Source of the DNA: Dehalococcoidia bacterium
GTDB taxonomy: Bacteria > Chloroflexota > Dehalococcoidia > Lucifugimonadales > SHYF01
DNA: 14,204 nucleotides
Direction of reading: 5' to 3'
Assembly (NCBI GenBank): GCA_009692985.1
Contig: SHYF01000027.1
Span: 1-14,204, forward strand
Part shown: in pieces, positions 6,677-14,204 of the stretch
Position numbering within the stretch: position 1 is the first letter of the stretch
Layout of the letters: every line of letters starts with the position of its first letter
The notes under the pieces: model-generated
The model's input: only the letters and a program-made list of their open reading frames with translations
What the model was told of the DNA's origin: nothing
The model's database searches: none
Translations under genes and position numbers: made by a program

Positions 6677-6705
6677 TTGCCTGACCTCAACATGCGTGAT
6701 ATACT
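6677..6705 (+). promoter_or_regulatory. Sigma-70-like promoter of the acyl-CoA ligase run
   Basis: TTGCCT (6677-6682) and TATACT (6700-6705) stand 17 bp apart, each close to the consensus hexamer. Transcription would start near 6712 and give a leader of about 48 nt with AAGGAG at 6743-6748 before ATG 6760. It probably drives the three-gene run ending at 10880. Confidence 0.55.
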
Positions 6706-6759
6706 CGCCCATTCCGATATTGGACTACACTCGGGCTACGTAAAGGAGCGGCGAAGACC

Positions 6760-8190
6760 ATGACACTTAGCAGAGAAGAAATGGTGGCCAGGTTGGAGCG
6801 AGGGTTCAATCCAAGAAACGTAGCTGTAGTGGGAGCGGCACGCCACAACAATTTCAACTGGCTGCGTGCTCACCAGGCTTTTCAGCAGAAGCACGGCAAG
6901 CTGTTTCATGTGAACATAGACAAGAACGAGTGGCCCGGGGCAGAAGCGCTGGGAGTCCCAAACTTCTCCAGCTTGCTGGAAATACCCGAGCCGATAGACT
7001 ACGTCACAATTTCAGTTCCGCGCCAGGTGGTGCCGCGGGTGGTGCAGGACTGCATCAAAAAGGGCGTGGCCGTGGTCCATGTGTATACGGCTGGCTTTGG
7101 TGAGTCTGGGGAGGCGGAGGGAATCAGGCTAGAGCAGTCCATTGTAGAAATGGCGCAGAAGGCAGGAATGCCGATTATAGGGCCCAACTGCCTGGGTGTG
7201 TTCAATCCCGCAATGGGTATACGGCAGGGAGCAGGCCAGTATCACGAAGAGAAGGGGTATTTGGGCTATATATCCCAGAGCGGCAGCCAGTCCACTGGCC
7301 TTGTGGAAGAGGCCAACAGCCACGGCCTCAAAGTCAGCAAGTGCATAAGCATGGGCAATGGCGTCGTGGTGGATGCGCCGGACCTGGTGGACTACCTTGC
7401 CCAGGACGAAGACACCAAGGTAATAGGAATGTACCTGGAGGGCGTAAGAAACCCATACAAGTTCTTCCAGAGCCTGCGCGAAGCAGTCAAGAGGAAGCCA
7501 GTCATCATCTGGAAGGTGGGCCAGACCGAGGATGCTGCCCGGGCCACCGAGGCTCACACCGGCACACGTTTTGTCCGCCGCGAGCTTTGGGATGCCGTGG
7601 TGGCCAGGTGCGGCGCTTTGCAAGTAGACAGCATGGACGAGATGATAGACGCTGCCAAGGCCCTCTCCGTTGTTCCCACTGCCATCGGCGTCAACATTGG
7701 TCTCTATGCCCTCTCCGGCGGCCACTCCACTGAGATGGCCAACGTCTTCTCCAAGCACGGGTTCAAGGTCGTTCCCTTCAGCGACCGTTCCCACAATGAG
7801 CTGGCCTCGTTCCTGAGCCTCATAGGCGGCAACTACGTGAACCCCATACAGGTGGGCGGTGAGAACTTCGACAAGGTTGTGGACGTTCTGAGCCGGGACG
7901 AGAATATTGACGTGGTTGCGGTGGAGGTATCCACCGGTCGGCTTCACCAGGATCCGAAGATGCTGGAGGGCAGGATTAAGGCGTTCAAAGCGTTTCAGGC
8001 CAGCTCAACCAAGCCAATAATCGCGGTACTGAGCTCTCTTATGCCCAAGACCGACTCTACAACTCAGGAGACAGTGGAACGACGGTTCAGCCAGGAGGGG
8101 ATTCCAGCCTTCCTGGGTTTTGATAGGGGAGCACGCGCCCTGAAGAACGTGGTTGATTACCACTCGCAGAGGGTCTTCCTGGGCGAGTAA
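6760..8190 (+). CDS. Acyl-CoA synthetase (NDP-forming), alpha subunit only
   Basis: The 476 residues match the alpha part of ADP-forming acetyl/acyl-CoA synthetases, relatives of succinyl-CoA synthetase that couple acyl-CoA cleavage or formation to ADP/ATP. An N-terminal CoA-binding Rossmann domain (VAVVGAA at about 21-27) is followed by GPNCLGVFNP (about 141-150) and GYISQSGSQSTGL (about 169-181). The HTG motif with the predicted phosphohistidine His266 follows, then a second flavodoxin-like domain (YALSGGHSTEMANVF, NYVNPIQVGG). The ATP-grasp (beta) module fused or adjacent in many homologues is absent, and no separate beta gene lies in the window, so the protein needs a partner from elsewhere or acts differently. 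ATG 6760 has AAGGAG 11 nt upstream. An MFS gene follows after 31 bp. The substrate is unknown. Confidence 0.85.
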   Translation: MTLSREEMVARLERGFNPRNVAVVGAARHNNFNWLRAHQAFQQKHGKLFHVNIDKNEWPGAEALGVPNFSSLLEIPEPIDYVTISVPRQVVPRVVQDCIKKGVAVVHVYTAGFGESGEAEGIRLEQSIVEMAQKAGMPIIGPNCLGVFNPAMGIRQGAGQYHEEKGYLGYISQSGSQSTGLVEEANSHGLKVSKCISMGNGVVVDAPDLVDYLAQDEDTKVIGMYLEGVRNPYKFFQSLREAVKRKPVIIWKVGQTEDAARATEAHTGTRFVRRELWDAVVARCGALQVDSMDEMIDAAKALSVVPTAIGVNIGLYALSGGHSTEMANVFSKHGFKVVPFSDRSHNELASFLSLIGGNYVNPIQVGGENFDKVVDVLSRDENIDVVAVEVSTGRLHQDPKMLEGRIKAFKAFQASSTKPIIAVLSSLMPKTDSTTQETVERRFSQEGIPAFLGFDRGARALKNVVDYHSQRVFLGE

Positions 8191-8221
8191 GGCAGTACCA
8201 TTGCCCGGCTAGGGGACACGT

Positions 8222-9475
8222 ATGGTAGTCACAACAGACCCAGAGGTTGCTGGTCGCTCACGTTTATCAAACGTCCTAAGTCCTCTACGCAACAGGAATT
8301 TCTCTCTTCTGTTGGCGGGCCGAACCACCTCGGAGATGGGCCGCATTATGCGCGTCTTTGCCCGCGGCTGGCTGGTGCTGGAGCTTACCGGCTCACCCTT
8401 CCTGCTGGCGCTGGTCACCTCGGCTATCTCGTGGGCTAACCTGTTCATTCCCGCTTTCGCCGGTATCCTGGCCGACAGAATGGACCGCCGCAAGCTCGTC
8501 CTCTACACTGAGTTCGCCCTGGTGGTCCTGTGGACCCTCGTATCTTTGGACATCACCTTTGGGTGGATCCGCTGGTGGCACCTGTTGATTTCGTCTGTCT
8601 TTAGCGGAATCATCCAGGGCTTTGGGCGCACTGGCCACCAGGCATTGTTGGGAAGCCTCGTACAAAAGAAGGAGATTCCCAGCGCTGTGGCCCTCAATGA
8701 CATCGCCGCCCACTGGCCCCAGGCGGTGGGCTTGGCAATCGCCAGTGCTTTGGTTGCTACCATCGGGATACGCGGACTTTTCTGGATTACCACTGTCGGC
8801 CAGCTTGTCACTGGCATGACACTGCTTCTAATCCGATGGAAGGACACGAAAACGCCAGGGGCAAAGCAGAGCGTGCGAGACAACTTTAAGGAGGGACTCA
8901 GTCACTTCAAAGGGCAACCCGTTCTCATAGGCCTCGTGCTCCTTGGATTGTCAGGCTCCCTTATTGGAGGCTTCAGCTCGGTGCTGTTGCCTTTCTTCGC
9001 CAGGGACATACTGGGCGTGGGCGCATCCGGCTTGGGCGTAATGATGACGTTCAACGCGATAGGTACATCCATTGGCGCGGCGGTCATGATGCTTATAAGC
9101 AATATGCGGCAACGAGGCCCTCTCCTTATGATTGCTGTTTTCTGTTACACAGCTTTCCTGCTTATCTTCTCTCGCTCCGAGGTCTTTGCCTTATCCGTTG
9201 GGCTTGTCTTTGGCGTGGGCCTGTCCAGCCTCATAATGCACACTACAAATACAATAATGATGCAGCTTATGGCGCCAGACCATCTACGTGGACGCGTTAT
9301 GGGAATGCGCGCCACTACGCAAGGCGTATCCTTCATTGGAGTGGTAGGCATAGGGGCCCTGGCCGAGTTCGTTGGCCCTGCAAATGCTGTTTTCATTGGG
9401 GCCAGTGCCTATGGGCTTGTAGCGCTCACTATCTTCGCCACCATGCCGCAGTTGAGGAAAATGAAGATACGGTAA
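8222..9475 (+). CDS. MFS transporter, EntS/MFS_3-like
   Basis: This is a 417-residue integral membrane protein with about twelve hydrophobic helices in two halves. The entry sequence LRNRNFSLLLAGRTTSEMG and the MFS loop 2-3 signature GILADRMDRRK (about 81-91) place it in the major facilitator superfamily, closest in style to the MFS_3/EntS-type drug and siderophore exporters. The substrate is not predictable. ATG 8222 has AGGGGA five bases upstream. It sits 31 bp after the acyl-CoA ligase gene and 58 bp before another MFS gene, so co-transcription is likely. It may export a product or toxic intermediate of the pathway. Confidence 0.85.
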   Translation: MVVTTDPEVAGRSRLSNVLSPLRNRNFSLLLAGRTTSEMGRIMRVFARGWLVLELTGSPFLLALVTSAISWANLFIPAFAGILADRMDRRKLVLYTEFALVVLWTLVSLDITFGWIRWWHLLISSVFSGIIQGFGRTGHQALLGSLVQKKEIPSAVALNDIAAHWPQAVGLAIASALVATIGIRGLFWITTVGQLVTGMTLLLIRWKDTKTPGAKQSVRDNFKEGLSHFKGQPVLIGLVLLGLSGSLIGGFSSVLLPFFARDILGVGASGLGVMMTFNAIGTSIGAAVMMLISNMRQRGPLLMIAVFCYTAFLLIFSRSEVFALSVGLVFGVGLSSLIMHTTNTIMMQLMAPDHLRGRVMGMRATTQGVSFIGVVGIGALAEFVGPANAVFIGASAYGLVALTIFATMPQLRKMKIR

Positions 9476-9533
9476 CGTAATAGCAGAGGGCATCGCTCTT
9501 CCAATCCGCCTGACCCACCTAGCAAGGAGCCCC

Positions 9534-10880
9534 GTGGATCCAAAAGCTGCAGAAGGCACCAAGACCCGTTCAAAGCCGCGCATCTACTACGGCTGGTGGA
9601 TTGTCTTTATTGCCTTTCTTTCGGATTTCATTTCAGGCTCTAACGCCTACGGATTCCCCATCTTCTACAAGCCCATGGCTAAAGAGTTGGGCTGGTCCAG
9701 AACTACCGTAGCCATTGCCCCCACCTTGCGGACCGTTTTTAGCGCCTTGCTCCTTGGTCCAATCATCGGCCGCATGGTGGACCGCCGAGGGCCAAGGGGC
9801 ATAATGCTGGTGGGCGCCATTCTAATGGGTGTCACCAGCCTGGGCATGACTCGGGTGGGTGAAGTCTGGCAGTACGTTCTGGTGTACAGCATCATAGGAG
9901 CCGCGGCGGTAGTGTCCGAAGGCAACCTGGTCACCATGGCAACTGTGTCCAAGTGGTTCGTTCGCAAGCGAGGCCGCGCCACGGCCTTCGTTACTTTGGG
10001 GGTGTCGCTGGGCGGGCTGGTGTTCACCCCTGTGGGCACCTACTTGGTGCTGCATTACAGCTGGCACGCCGGCTGGATTTTCCTGGGGGTGCTCAGCTGG
10101 ATACTGCTGGTCCCATCCTCGTTTTTCATGCGCCGGCAGCCCGAGGACATGGGGCTGCTACCAGACAACGCGCAGCCAAGCCCCGCCGTGAGCCCCACTG
10201 CGGCCAGCGGCAAGGCGGTCCAGCAAGAGGGCCACAGAGCGGACGCCTTTGAAGAGATATGGACACTACAAGAGGCCATACGCTCGCCATCCTTCTGGCT
10301 GATTCTCATGGCCTTTAACCTGGGCAGCATGTCCATAAGTGCCGTCACACTTCACCAGTTCAACTACATAACGGACAAAGGCTTCTCAGAAGCCACCGCC
10401 GCCAGCGTGGTGACGCTTTACGCCTCTTTGGCTATTGTTGCAAAGCTGATATACGGCTTCGTCTCTGAGAGGGTACACATTCGCTACCTTGCCATTTTTT
10501 GCATGGTTGGCGGTGGCATTGCCATATCAATCTTCAACTTCGCCACCAGTGTGCAGTCCCTCTACATCTACGCCGTCGTGTACGGCCTTACCCGGGGAGC
10601 CTTCATACTGGTGACTCCACTGACCTGGGCCAACTACTTTGGCCGGACTTTCCAGGGCACAATTCGAGGGTTTACCGGCCCCTTTGGTCTGATTTCCAGC
10701 GCCGGTGGACCTCTCTTTGGTGCCTGGGTTTTCGATCATTACGGAAGCTACCGGTGGGCCTTCGTACTCTTCTCAGCCACGTTCCTAATAGGAGCCTTCT
10801 TGATGTTTTTGGCTAAGCCTACTAAGCCTCCTGAGCTCAAAAAGGCCACGGCGCCCGCTCCTACCCAAGCCTCCCAATAG
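9534..10880 (+). CDS. MFS transporter, oxalate/formate or monocarboxylate-like
   Basis: The 448-residue protein has about twelve membrane helices. It opens with RIYYGWWIVFIAFLSDFISG, typical of the OFA/monocarboxylate branch of the major facilitator superfamily, and carries the loop signature GRMVDRRGPRG (about 79-89). A central hydrophilic loop (about residues 208-245) separates two six-helix halves. Family members move small mono- and dicarboxylates, which would suit the neighbouring CoA-activating enzymes, but the substrate is inferred. The start is GTG 9534 with AAGGAG four bases upstream; no ATG lies early enough to keep the first helix. It is the last gene of the forward run and ends 65 bp before the tRNA. 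Confidence 0.85.
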   Translation: MDPKAAEGTKTRSKPRIYYGWWIVFIAFLSDFISGSNAYGFPIFYKPMAKELGWSRTTVAIAPTLRTVFSALLLGPIIGRMVDRRGPRGIMLVGAILMGVTSLGMTRVGEVWQYVLVYSIIGAAAVVSEGNLVTMATVSKWFVRKRGRATAFVTLGVSLGGLVFTPVGTYLVLHYSWHAGWIFLGVLSWILLVPSSFFMRRQPEDMGLLPDNAQPSPAVSPTAASGKAVQQEGHRADAFEEIWTLQEAIRSPSFWLILMAFNLGSMSISAVTLHQFNYITDKGFSEATAASVVTLYASLAIVAKLIYGFVSERVHIRYLAIFCMVGGGIAISIFNFATSVQSLYIYAVVYGLTRGAFILVTPLTWANYFGRTFQGTIRGFTGPFGLISSAGGPLFGAWVFDHYGSYRWAFVLFSATFLIGAFLMFLAKPTKPPELKKATAPAPTQASQ

Positions 10881-10915
10881 TACCCAGGAGACGTAGCCAC
10901 CTGCCCCGCCAGTGT

Positions 10916-10921
10916 TATAAT
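10916..10921 (+). promoter_or_regulatory. -10 box of the tRNA-Gly gene
   Basis: A perfect TATAAT lies 24 bp upstream of the tRNA 5' end, giving a leader of about 18 nt. The -35 position (10893-10899) has only weak similarity (TAGCCA with a 16-bp spacer). The tRNA therefore probably has its own promoter despite following the MFS gene closely. Confidence 0.5.
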
Positions 10922-10945
10922 TCTTTTGCGGCCCAGGCATCGCGA

Positions 10946-11020
10946 GCGGGGGTAGCTCAGTGGTAGAGCTCCTGCCTTCCAAGCAGGTTGTCGCGGGTTC
11001 GAATCCCGTCCCCCGCTCCA
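10946..11020 (+). tRNA. tRNA-Gly (anticodon TCC)
   Basis: The 75-nt cloverleaf folds cleanly. The acceptor stem pairs GCGGGGG with CCCCCGC, the D-arm contains AGCTCAGTGGTAGAGCT, the anticodon stem pairs CCTGC with GCAGG around the loop CTTCCAA, and the T-arm contains GGGTTCGAATCCC. Loop positions 34-36 read TCC, which decodes GGA. The 3' CCA is encoded (11018-11020). The 3' end lies 29 bp from the end of the reverse-strand zinc-ribbon gene. Confidence 0.96.
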
Positions 11021-11049
11021 GTTTCAACTTTTGTATCTGCAAACACAAC

Positions 11050-11223
11050 CTACCTAACATTGCAGTTGATGCAGATGTACAGCGGGGGGTGATTGTAGTA
11101 CCCGCACTTCTGGCACCTTTGAATCATGATCTTCCCTTCGCGGGTGCCGTTCCAGTAGGGTTGGGTCTGCTCGTTGGGCACAGGCATTATCGGATAAGGC
11201 GCCATCGTCTTGGTAATCGTCAT
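11050..11223 (-). CDS. DUF35-like zinc-ribbon protein, 57 aa, probably truncated
   Basis: The reverse-strand ATG at 11221-11223 is preceded by AAGGAGG at ideal distance, a very strong translation signal. The 57-residue product contains PVPNEQTQPYWNGTREG, then IQRCQKCGYYNHPP and CINC, that is CxxC-x10-CxxC (Cys37, Cys40, Cys51, Cys54). This matches the N-terminal rubredoxin-like ribbon of DUF35/ChsH2-type proteins, which partner with thiolases, acyl-CoA hydratases or CoA-processing enzymes. Normal members have about 130 residues because an OB-fold follows. Here a TAG stops the frame right after the second CxxC and the tRNA begins 29 bp further on. It is divergent from the CoA-transferase pair. 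It may be a real stand-alone ribbon or a gene cut at the tRNA. Confidence 0.75.
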   Translation of the reverse strand: MTITKTMAPYPIMPVPNEQTQPYWNGTREGKIMIQRCQKCGYYNHPPLYICINCNVR

Positions 11224-11327
11224 GTTTTACCTCCTTACTCCACGGCCGCTATTTTCTTGGGTAACGGTACATGCGGTGAAACTAATTATCAACGCCATAT
11301 TGACTATACCCTCCGAAAAAGCAAGCA

Positions 11328-11356
11328 ATGACATTTCAGGCAGCTTTTGATACTAT
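11328..11356 (+). promoter_or_regulatory. Candidate promoter of the CoA-transferase pair
   Basis: ATGACA (11328-11333) and TACTAT (11351-11356) are 17 bp apart, with TG one base upstream of the -10 (extended -10). The start point would be near 11363, about 60 nt before ATG 11423. The -35 matches five of six consensus bases and the -10 four of six. Confidence 0.42.
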
Positions 11357-11422
11357 GTTGCCTCTGTAACACTTACGAACCCCCGCACTCTTTGACATTG
11401 ATATGCAGGAGGGTATTCAGAC

Positions 11423-12634
11423 ATGGCACAGCAGGTATTGTCAGGTATGAAGGTAATAGACCTGACCAATTACATCGCTGGTCCAGCATGTACCAAGCTG
11501 CTGGCTGATTACGGAGCCGACGTCATCAAGATCGAGCGCCCCACCGGAGGGGACGGAGCGCGGAACATTGGACCCTTTTACCATGATGAGGTGCATCCTG
11601 AGAAGAGTGGCCTCTTTATGTATCTGAACACCAACAAGAAGGGCATAACTCTGAATCTGAAGAGCAAGCTGGGGAAAGAGATTTTCAATGAGCTGTTGAA
11701 GACAGCGGACGTTGTGGTGGAGAGTTTCAAGCCTGGGGTGATGGATAGATTAGGACTGGCATACGAAGATATCACCAAGGCAAATCCGAAGCTAGTAATG
11801 ACATCAATCAGCAACTTCGGGCAGGATGGCCCGTATAAAGACTACAAGCTCACCGAACTCATGGCCTTAGGCATGGGCGGGCGAATGCACGCCATGGGCG
11901 ACGCGGAAAGAGAGCCTTTGAAGTACGGACTTACCGTCACTCTCTACCACTCAGGCATGGTGGCAGCAACAGCCACTATGATCGGCTTTTACGGCAGCAG
12001 CTTTCAAGGCATAGGCCGTCATTTGGATGTTTCCATCATGGAGACCCAGGCAGCCAGCGTGGACGGTCGGCTGAACTCTCTGGTCACGTACCAATACAGC
12101 GGCAGGGTCACTGCCAGGGGGTCCATCATGGGCGCCCAATATCCCGCCGGGACGTTCCCTTGCGCGGATGGGTATTTCCGAATCGCCTCTGGGGGACCTC
12201 GCTTTTCCAGGGCCGTGGTCATGATGGGGAACCCCCCAGAACTGCTGGATCCAAAGTGGTACACCCCCGAGGCGCCAGGCGACCCTGCGCTCAAGGAGGA
12301 GTTCGATGCCTACTTCATGGAATTCACATTGAAACACACCAAAAGGGAACTGTTCATGATGGGCCAAGAGGCAGACAACATATGCGCACCCTTTTACGCA
12401 ATTGACGAGGTAGCTCAGGACCCACATTTCAAGGAGCGCGGCTTCTTTGTGGAGGTAGACCACCCTATGACTGGGAAGGTTACCTACCCGGGCCGGCCAT
12501 TTCTAATGGAGAAAACCCCTTGGCAGCTGAGGCGACCAGCTCCGCTCCTGGGTCAACACAACAATGAGGTGTATTCAGAGTTGGGCTACACCAACGAGGA
12601 CATAGCGCGCATGCGAGGGTCGGGTATTATCTAA
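11423..12634 (+). CDS. CaiB/BaiF family III CoA-transferase lacking catalytic Asp
   Basis: The 403-residue protein has the family III fold signature: VIDLTNYIAGPACTKLLADYGADVIKIERP (about 11-40), LNTNKKGITLNLK (about 68-80), ADVVVESFKPGVMDRLGL (about 95-112), SISNFGQDGPYKD (about 128-140) and GIGRHLDVSIMETQA. Enzymes of this family move CoA between carboxylic acids through an Asp-bound anhydride. At that site, four residues before the conserved Gly (Gly178), this protein has Leu174 instead of Asp. ATG 11423 follows AGGAGGG by nine bases. The next gene is a second family III transferase only 31 bp downstream that keeps the Asp, so this may be the non-catalytic subunit of a heteromer. The acids used are unknown. 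Confidence 0.88.
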   Translation: MAQQVLSGMKVIDLTNYIAGPACTKLLADYGADVIKIERPTGGDGARNIGPFYHDEVHPEKSGLFMYLNTNKKGITLNLKSKLGKEIFNELLKTADVVVESFKPGVMDRLGLAYEDITKANPKLVMTSISNFGQDGPYKDYKLTELMALGMGGRMHAMGDAEREPLKYGLTVTLYHSGMVAATATMIGFYGSSFQGIGRHLDVSIMETQAASVDGRLNSLVTYQYSGRVTARGSIMGAQYPAGTFPCADGYFRIASGGPRFSRAVVMMGNPPELLDPKWYTPEAPGDPALKEEFDAYFMEFTLKHTKRELFMMGQEADNICAPFYAIDEVAQDPHFKERGFFVEVDHPMTGKVTYPGRPFLMEKTPWQLRRPAPLLGQHNNEVYSELGYTNEDIARMRGSGII

Positions 12635-12665
12635 GGACGGTTCAACAAACAAAAGGAGCGAGACT

Positions 12666-13961
12666 TTGACTGACTTAAATCTACCTCTGAAGGGAATAAG
12701 AGTGGTGGACCTGACTGTTGTCCTGGCAGGGCCCTACTGCGGCATGATTCTGGCCGACTTTGGTGCCGAGGTGATAAGGGTGGAGTCCATCCAGCACTTC
12801 CCACCTCAGACGCGGGGGATATTCGCCCGGCCCAGCAAGGATATGCCATCTAGCAGGTCAGCAGGCTATCCCAACGGAGAGCCTGGCCGGAGGCCGTGGA
12901 ACCGATACCCACTATTCAACGCCATGGGCCGCAACAAGCTGAGCATGACAGTGGACATCACCAAGCCCGATGGCATGGAGGTGTTCAAGCGCCTGGTCAA
13001 GGTAAGCGATGTGGTTTTGGAGAACTATGTTCCAGAAGTCATGGACAAGCTAGGAGTTAGCTATGAGATGCTGAAACAGGTGAGGCCGGATATCATCTTC
13101 TGCAAGATGTCCGCCTATGGCGACACAGGCCCGTATCGCAACTTCCGGGCCATGGCCCAGTCCATAGACGTTATGCTGGGCCACGGCTCTATCCGTGGCT
13201 ACGCTGACTCGGATTCCACAGACCAGCCTGCGTCGGTGGCGGAGGACCCGGCAGAGGGTGTCCAGGCAGCCTTCGCGATTGTGGCTGCTCTGTACCACCG
13301 CAACCGTACCGGCGAAGGCCAGCTCCTGGACCTGTGCCTATCCGAGAGCTACATGCCATATATGCCCCAGGCATTCATGGACTACGCCATGAATGGCAGG
13401 GTGCAGGGCACCCTGGGGAACAGAGACCCGGTGGCAGTGCCGTGTGGCAACTTCCGGTGCAAAGGCAACGACAAGTGGGTTAGCATAAGCATATTTACAG
13501 ATGAAGAGTGGGATGGGTTCTGTCGAGTGGTGAATGAAGAGTGGGTGCACGACGACAGGTTCAAGGACTCGGTTAGCAGGCGAAGGAATGAGGACGAACT
13601 GGAGCGATTGGTGGGGTCGTGGACTCAGAAACACGACAGCTATGAAGTAATGCACCTGTTGCAGAAAGAGGGCGTGGCGGTTGGGCCACTCTTGGATGAG
13701 GTAGAAGCCTATCAGGACCCGCAACTGAAGGCCCGGGGGTTTTTTGTGGAGGAGTCCCAAGAAGATGCGGGCACTCACATGTATCCTGGGTCTCTGTTCA
13801 AGATGAGCGGTACTCCGCCCCTGGTGCGGCGTGGCCCAGTGCGGTTGGGGGAGGATAACGAGTACGTTTACAACGAGGTATTGGGCATCGGCGGCGCAGA
13901 ATATGAGAAGCTGGTAGAGACGGGCCATATCGGAACGGAATACGCTCCTCACATAAAGTAG
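12666..13961 (+). CDS. CaiB/BaiF family III CoA-transferase with catalytic Asp
   Basis: The 431-residue protein shows the same family motifs: IRVVDLTVVLAGPYCGMILADFGAEVIRVE (about 11-40), MGRNKLSMTVDITKPDG (about 87-103), SDVVLENYVPEVMDKLGV (about 114-131) and SAYGDTGPYRNF (about 149-160). Asp194 lies in EDPAEG, followed by AAFAIVAALYHRNRTGEGQ, and is the expected catalytic residue. An insert with YPNGEPGRRPWNR (about 68-80) is common in one branch of the family. The start is TTG 12666, supported by AAGGAG seven bases upstream and by the absence of an ATG before residue 27. It is co-transcribed with the preceding, Asp-less paralogue. Two-subunit family III enzymes are known, for example SmtAB of Chloroflexus and BbsEF. 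Confidence 0.9.
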   Translation: MTDLNLPLKGIRVVDLTVVLAGPYCGMILADFGAEVIRVESIQHFPPQTRGIFARPSKDMPSSRSAGYPNGEPGRRPWNRYPLFNAMGRNKLSMTVDITKPDGMEVFKRLVKVSDVVLENYVPEVMDKLGVSYEMLKQVRPDIIFCKMSAYGDTGPYRNFRAMAQSIDVMLGHGSIRGYADSDSTDQPASVAEDPAEGVQAAFAIVAALYHRNRTGEGQLLDLCLSESYMPYMPQAFMDYAMNGRVQGTLGNRDPVAVPCGNFRCKGNDKWVSISIFTDEEWDGFCRVVNEEWVHDDRFKDSVSRRRNEDELERLVGSWTQKHDSYEVMHLLQKEGVAVGPLLDEVEAYQDPQLKARGFFVEESQEDAGTHMYPGSLFKMSGTPPLVRRGPVRLGEDNEYVYNEVLGIGGAEYEKLVETGHIGTEYAPHIK

Positions 13962-14006
13962 CGTTGGAAGATAGAGCTGTTTGTGGGTGGCTGCTCAATG
14001 CCACAA

Positions 14007-14031
14007 CACAATCGGTGAGTTTGAGATTGTG
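14007..14031 (+). terminator. Weak hairpin after the CoA-transferase pair
   Basis: CACAATC and GATTGTG are exact 7-bp inverted repeats with an 11-nt loop, 46 bp past the stop codon. The stem is AT-rich and has no T-tract after it, so termination here is only a possibility. Confidence 0.25.
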
Positions 14032-14074
14032 CCTGTGTTCATTTCGTCGCATTTATATGCCCTGCCAATGATAT

Positions 14075-14113
14075 GTGTCATGGCTTGACACTATTGCCTC
14101 GCTGTGATACAAA
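14075..14113 (+). promoter_or_regulatory. Promoter with overlapping inverted repeat at the right edge
   Basis: A perfect TTGACA (14085-14090) is followed after 17 bp by TACAAA (14108-14113) with an extended TG one base upstream. The inverted repeat GTGTCA (14075-14080)/TGACAC (14086-14091) covers the -35, as a repressor site would. A frame downstream is open to the window end, so the gene it serves lies mostly outside. The rest of 13962-14204 shows no gene. Confidence 0.42.
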
Positions 14114-14204
14114 TTGACGGTGTGCTTGGCGTGGGGCGGCGTGCGTCCGCTGGAGACCAATGGCCAAGTTAGTCCGACTTTGAATCAGCGCCGTCGCAAT
14201 GTCC

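Noticed and set aside
5680..6684. 334-residue forward frame opposite ubiE
   Set aside because: It runs antisense to a clear ubiE, crosses the MITE-like element and has no recognisable domain.
7129..7947. 272-residue reverse frame opposite the acyl-CoA ligase
   Set aside because: It is a composition shadow. The forward protein has conserved motifs throughout and a proper start.
10960..11331. 123-residue forward frame starting inside the tRNA
   Set aside because: It overlaps the tRNA and lies antisense to the zinc-ribbon gene, which has a strong ribosome binding site and cysteine motifs.
14141..14183. Possible short leader peptide (ATG 14160, MAKLVRL) with GGAG upstream
   Set aside because: Seven codons after a chance GGAG is weak evidence, and no controlled gene is visible before the window ends.

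Overview
The window looks like a chromosomal segment of a fairly GC-rich, metabolically versatile bacterium, most plausibly a member of the Chloroflexota (Dehalococcoidia/SAR202-like). This is an inference from gene content: a luciferase-like flavin monooxygenase, paired family III CoA-transferases, an orphan NDP-forming acyl-CoA ligase alpha subunit, a DUF35-type zinc ribbon and several major facilitator permeases, with frequent TTG/GTG starts. No marker gene in the window proves the taxonomy.

Layout. Positions 1-351 hold the 3' end of an unrecognised gene. A convergent gap with short palindromic repeats follows, then a reverse-strand SbcC/Rad50-type DNA repair ATPase (504-2957). Divergent from it is a flavin-dependent luciferase-like oxidoreductase (3105-4190), closed by a strong terminator-like hairpin (4254-4303). 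A repeat-bearing gap leads to a decayed tyrosine-kinase (BY-kinase/CpsD-like) gene that lacks its 5' domain and has an in-frame TAG (4551-5504). A reverse-strand ubiE/menG methyltransferase with a TTG start follows (5541-6278). The 480-bp gap upstream of it carries a 151-bp MITE-like element with terminal inverted repeats, a large internal hairpin and 5-bp flanking direct repeats.

The second half is metabolic. A clear sigma-70-like promoter precedes a three-gene forward run: acyl-CoA ligase (NDP-forming) alpha subunit and two MFS transporters of different subfamilies (6760-10880). A tRNA-Gly(TCC) follows (10946-11020). Just beyond it, on the reverse strand, is a 57-residue DUF35-like zinc-ribbon protein that ends 29 bp from the tRNA. 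Divergent from that gene are two tandem CaiB/BaiF CoA-transferases 31 bp apart (11423-13961). The first has lost the catalytic aspartate and the second keeps it, which suggests a heteromeric enzyme. The right edge is non-coding and contains a promoter-like signal with an overlapping inverted repeat.

Together the genes suggest uptake (MFS), CoA activation (ligase and CoA-transferases) and flavin-dependent oxidation of small organic acids. The substrates cannot be read from the sequence. The most unusual signals are short mobile palindromes, three of which lie in frame inside sbcC, the MITE, the asymmetric CoA-transferase pair and the truncated zinc ribbon.
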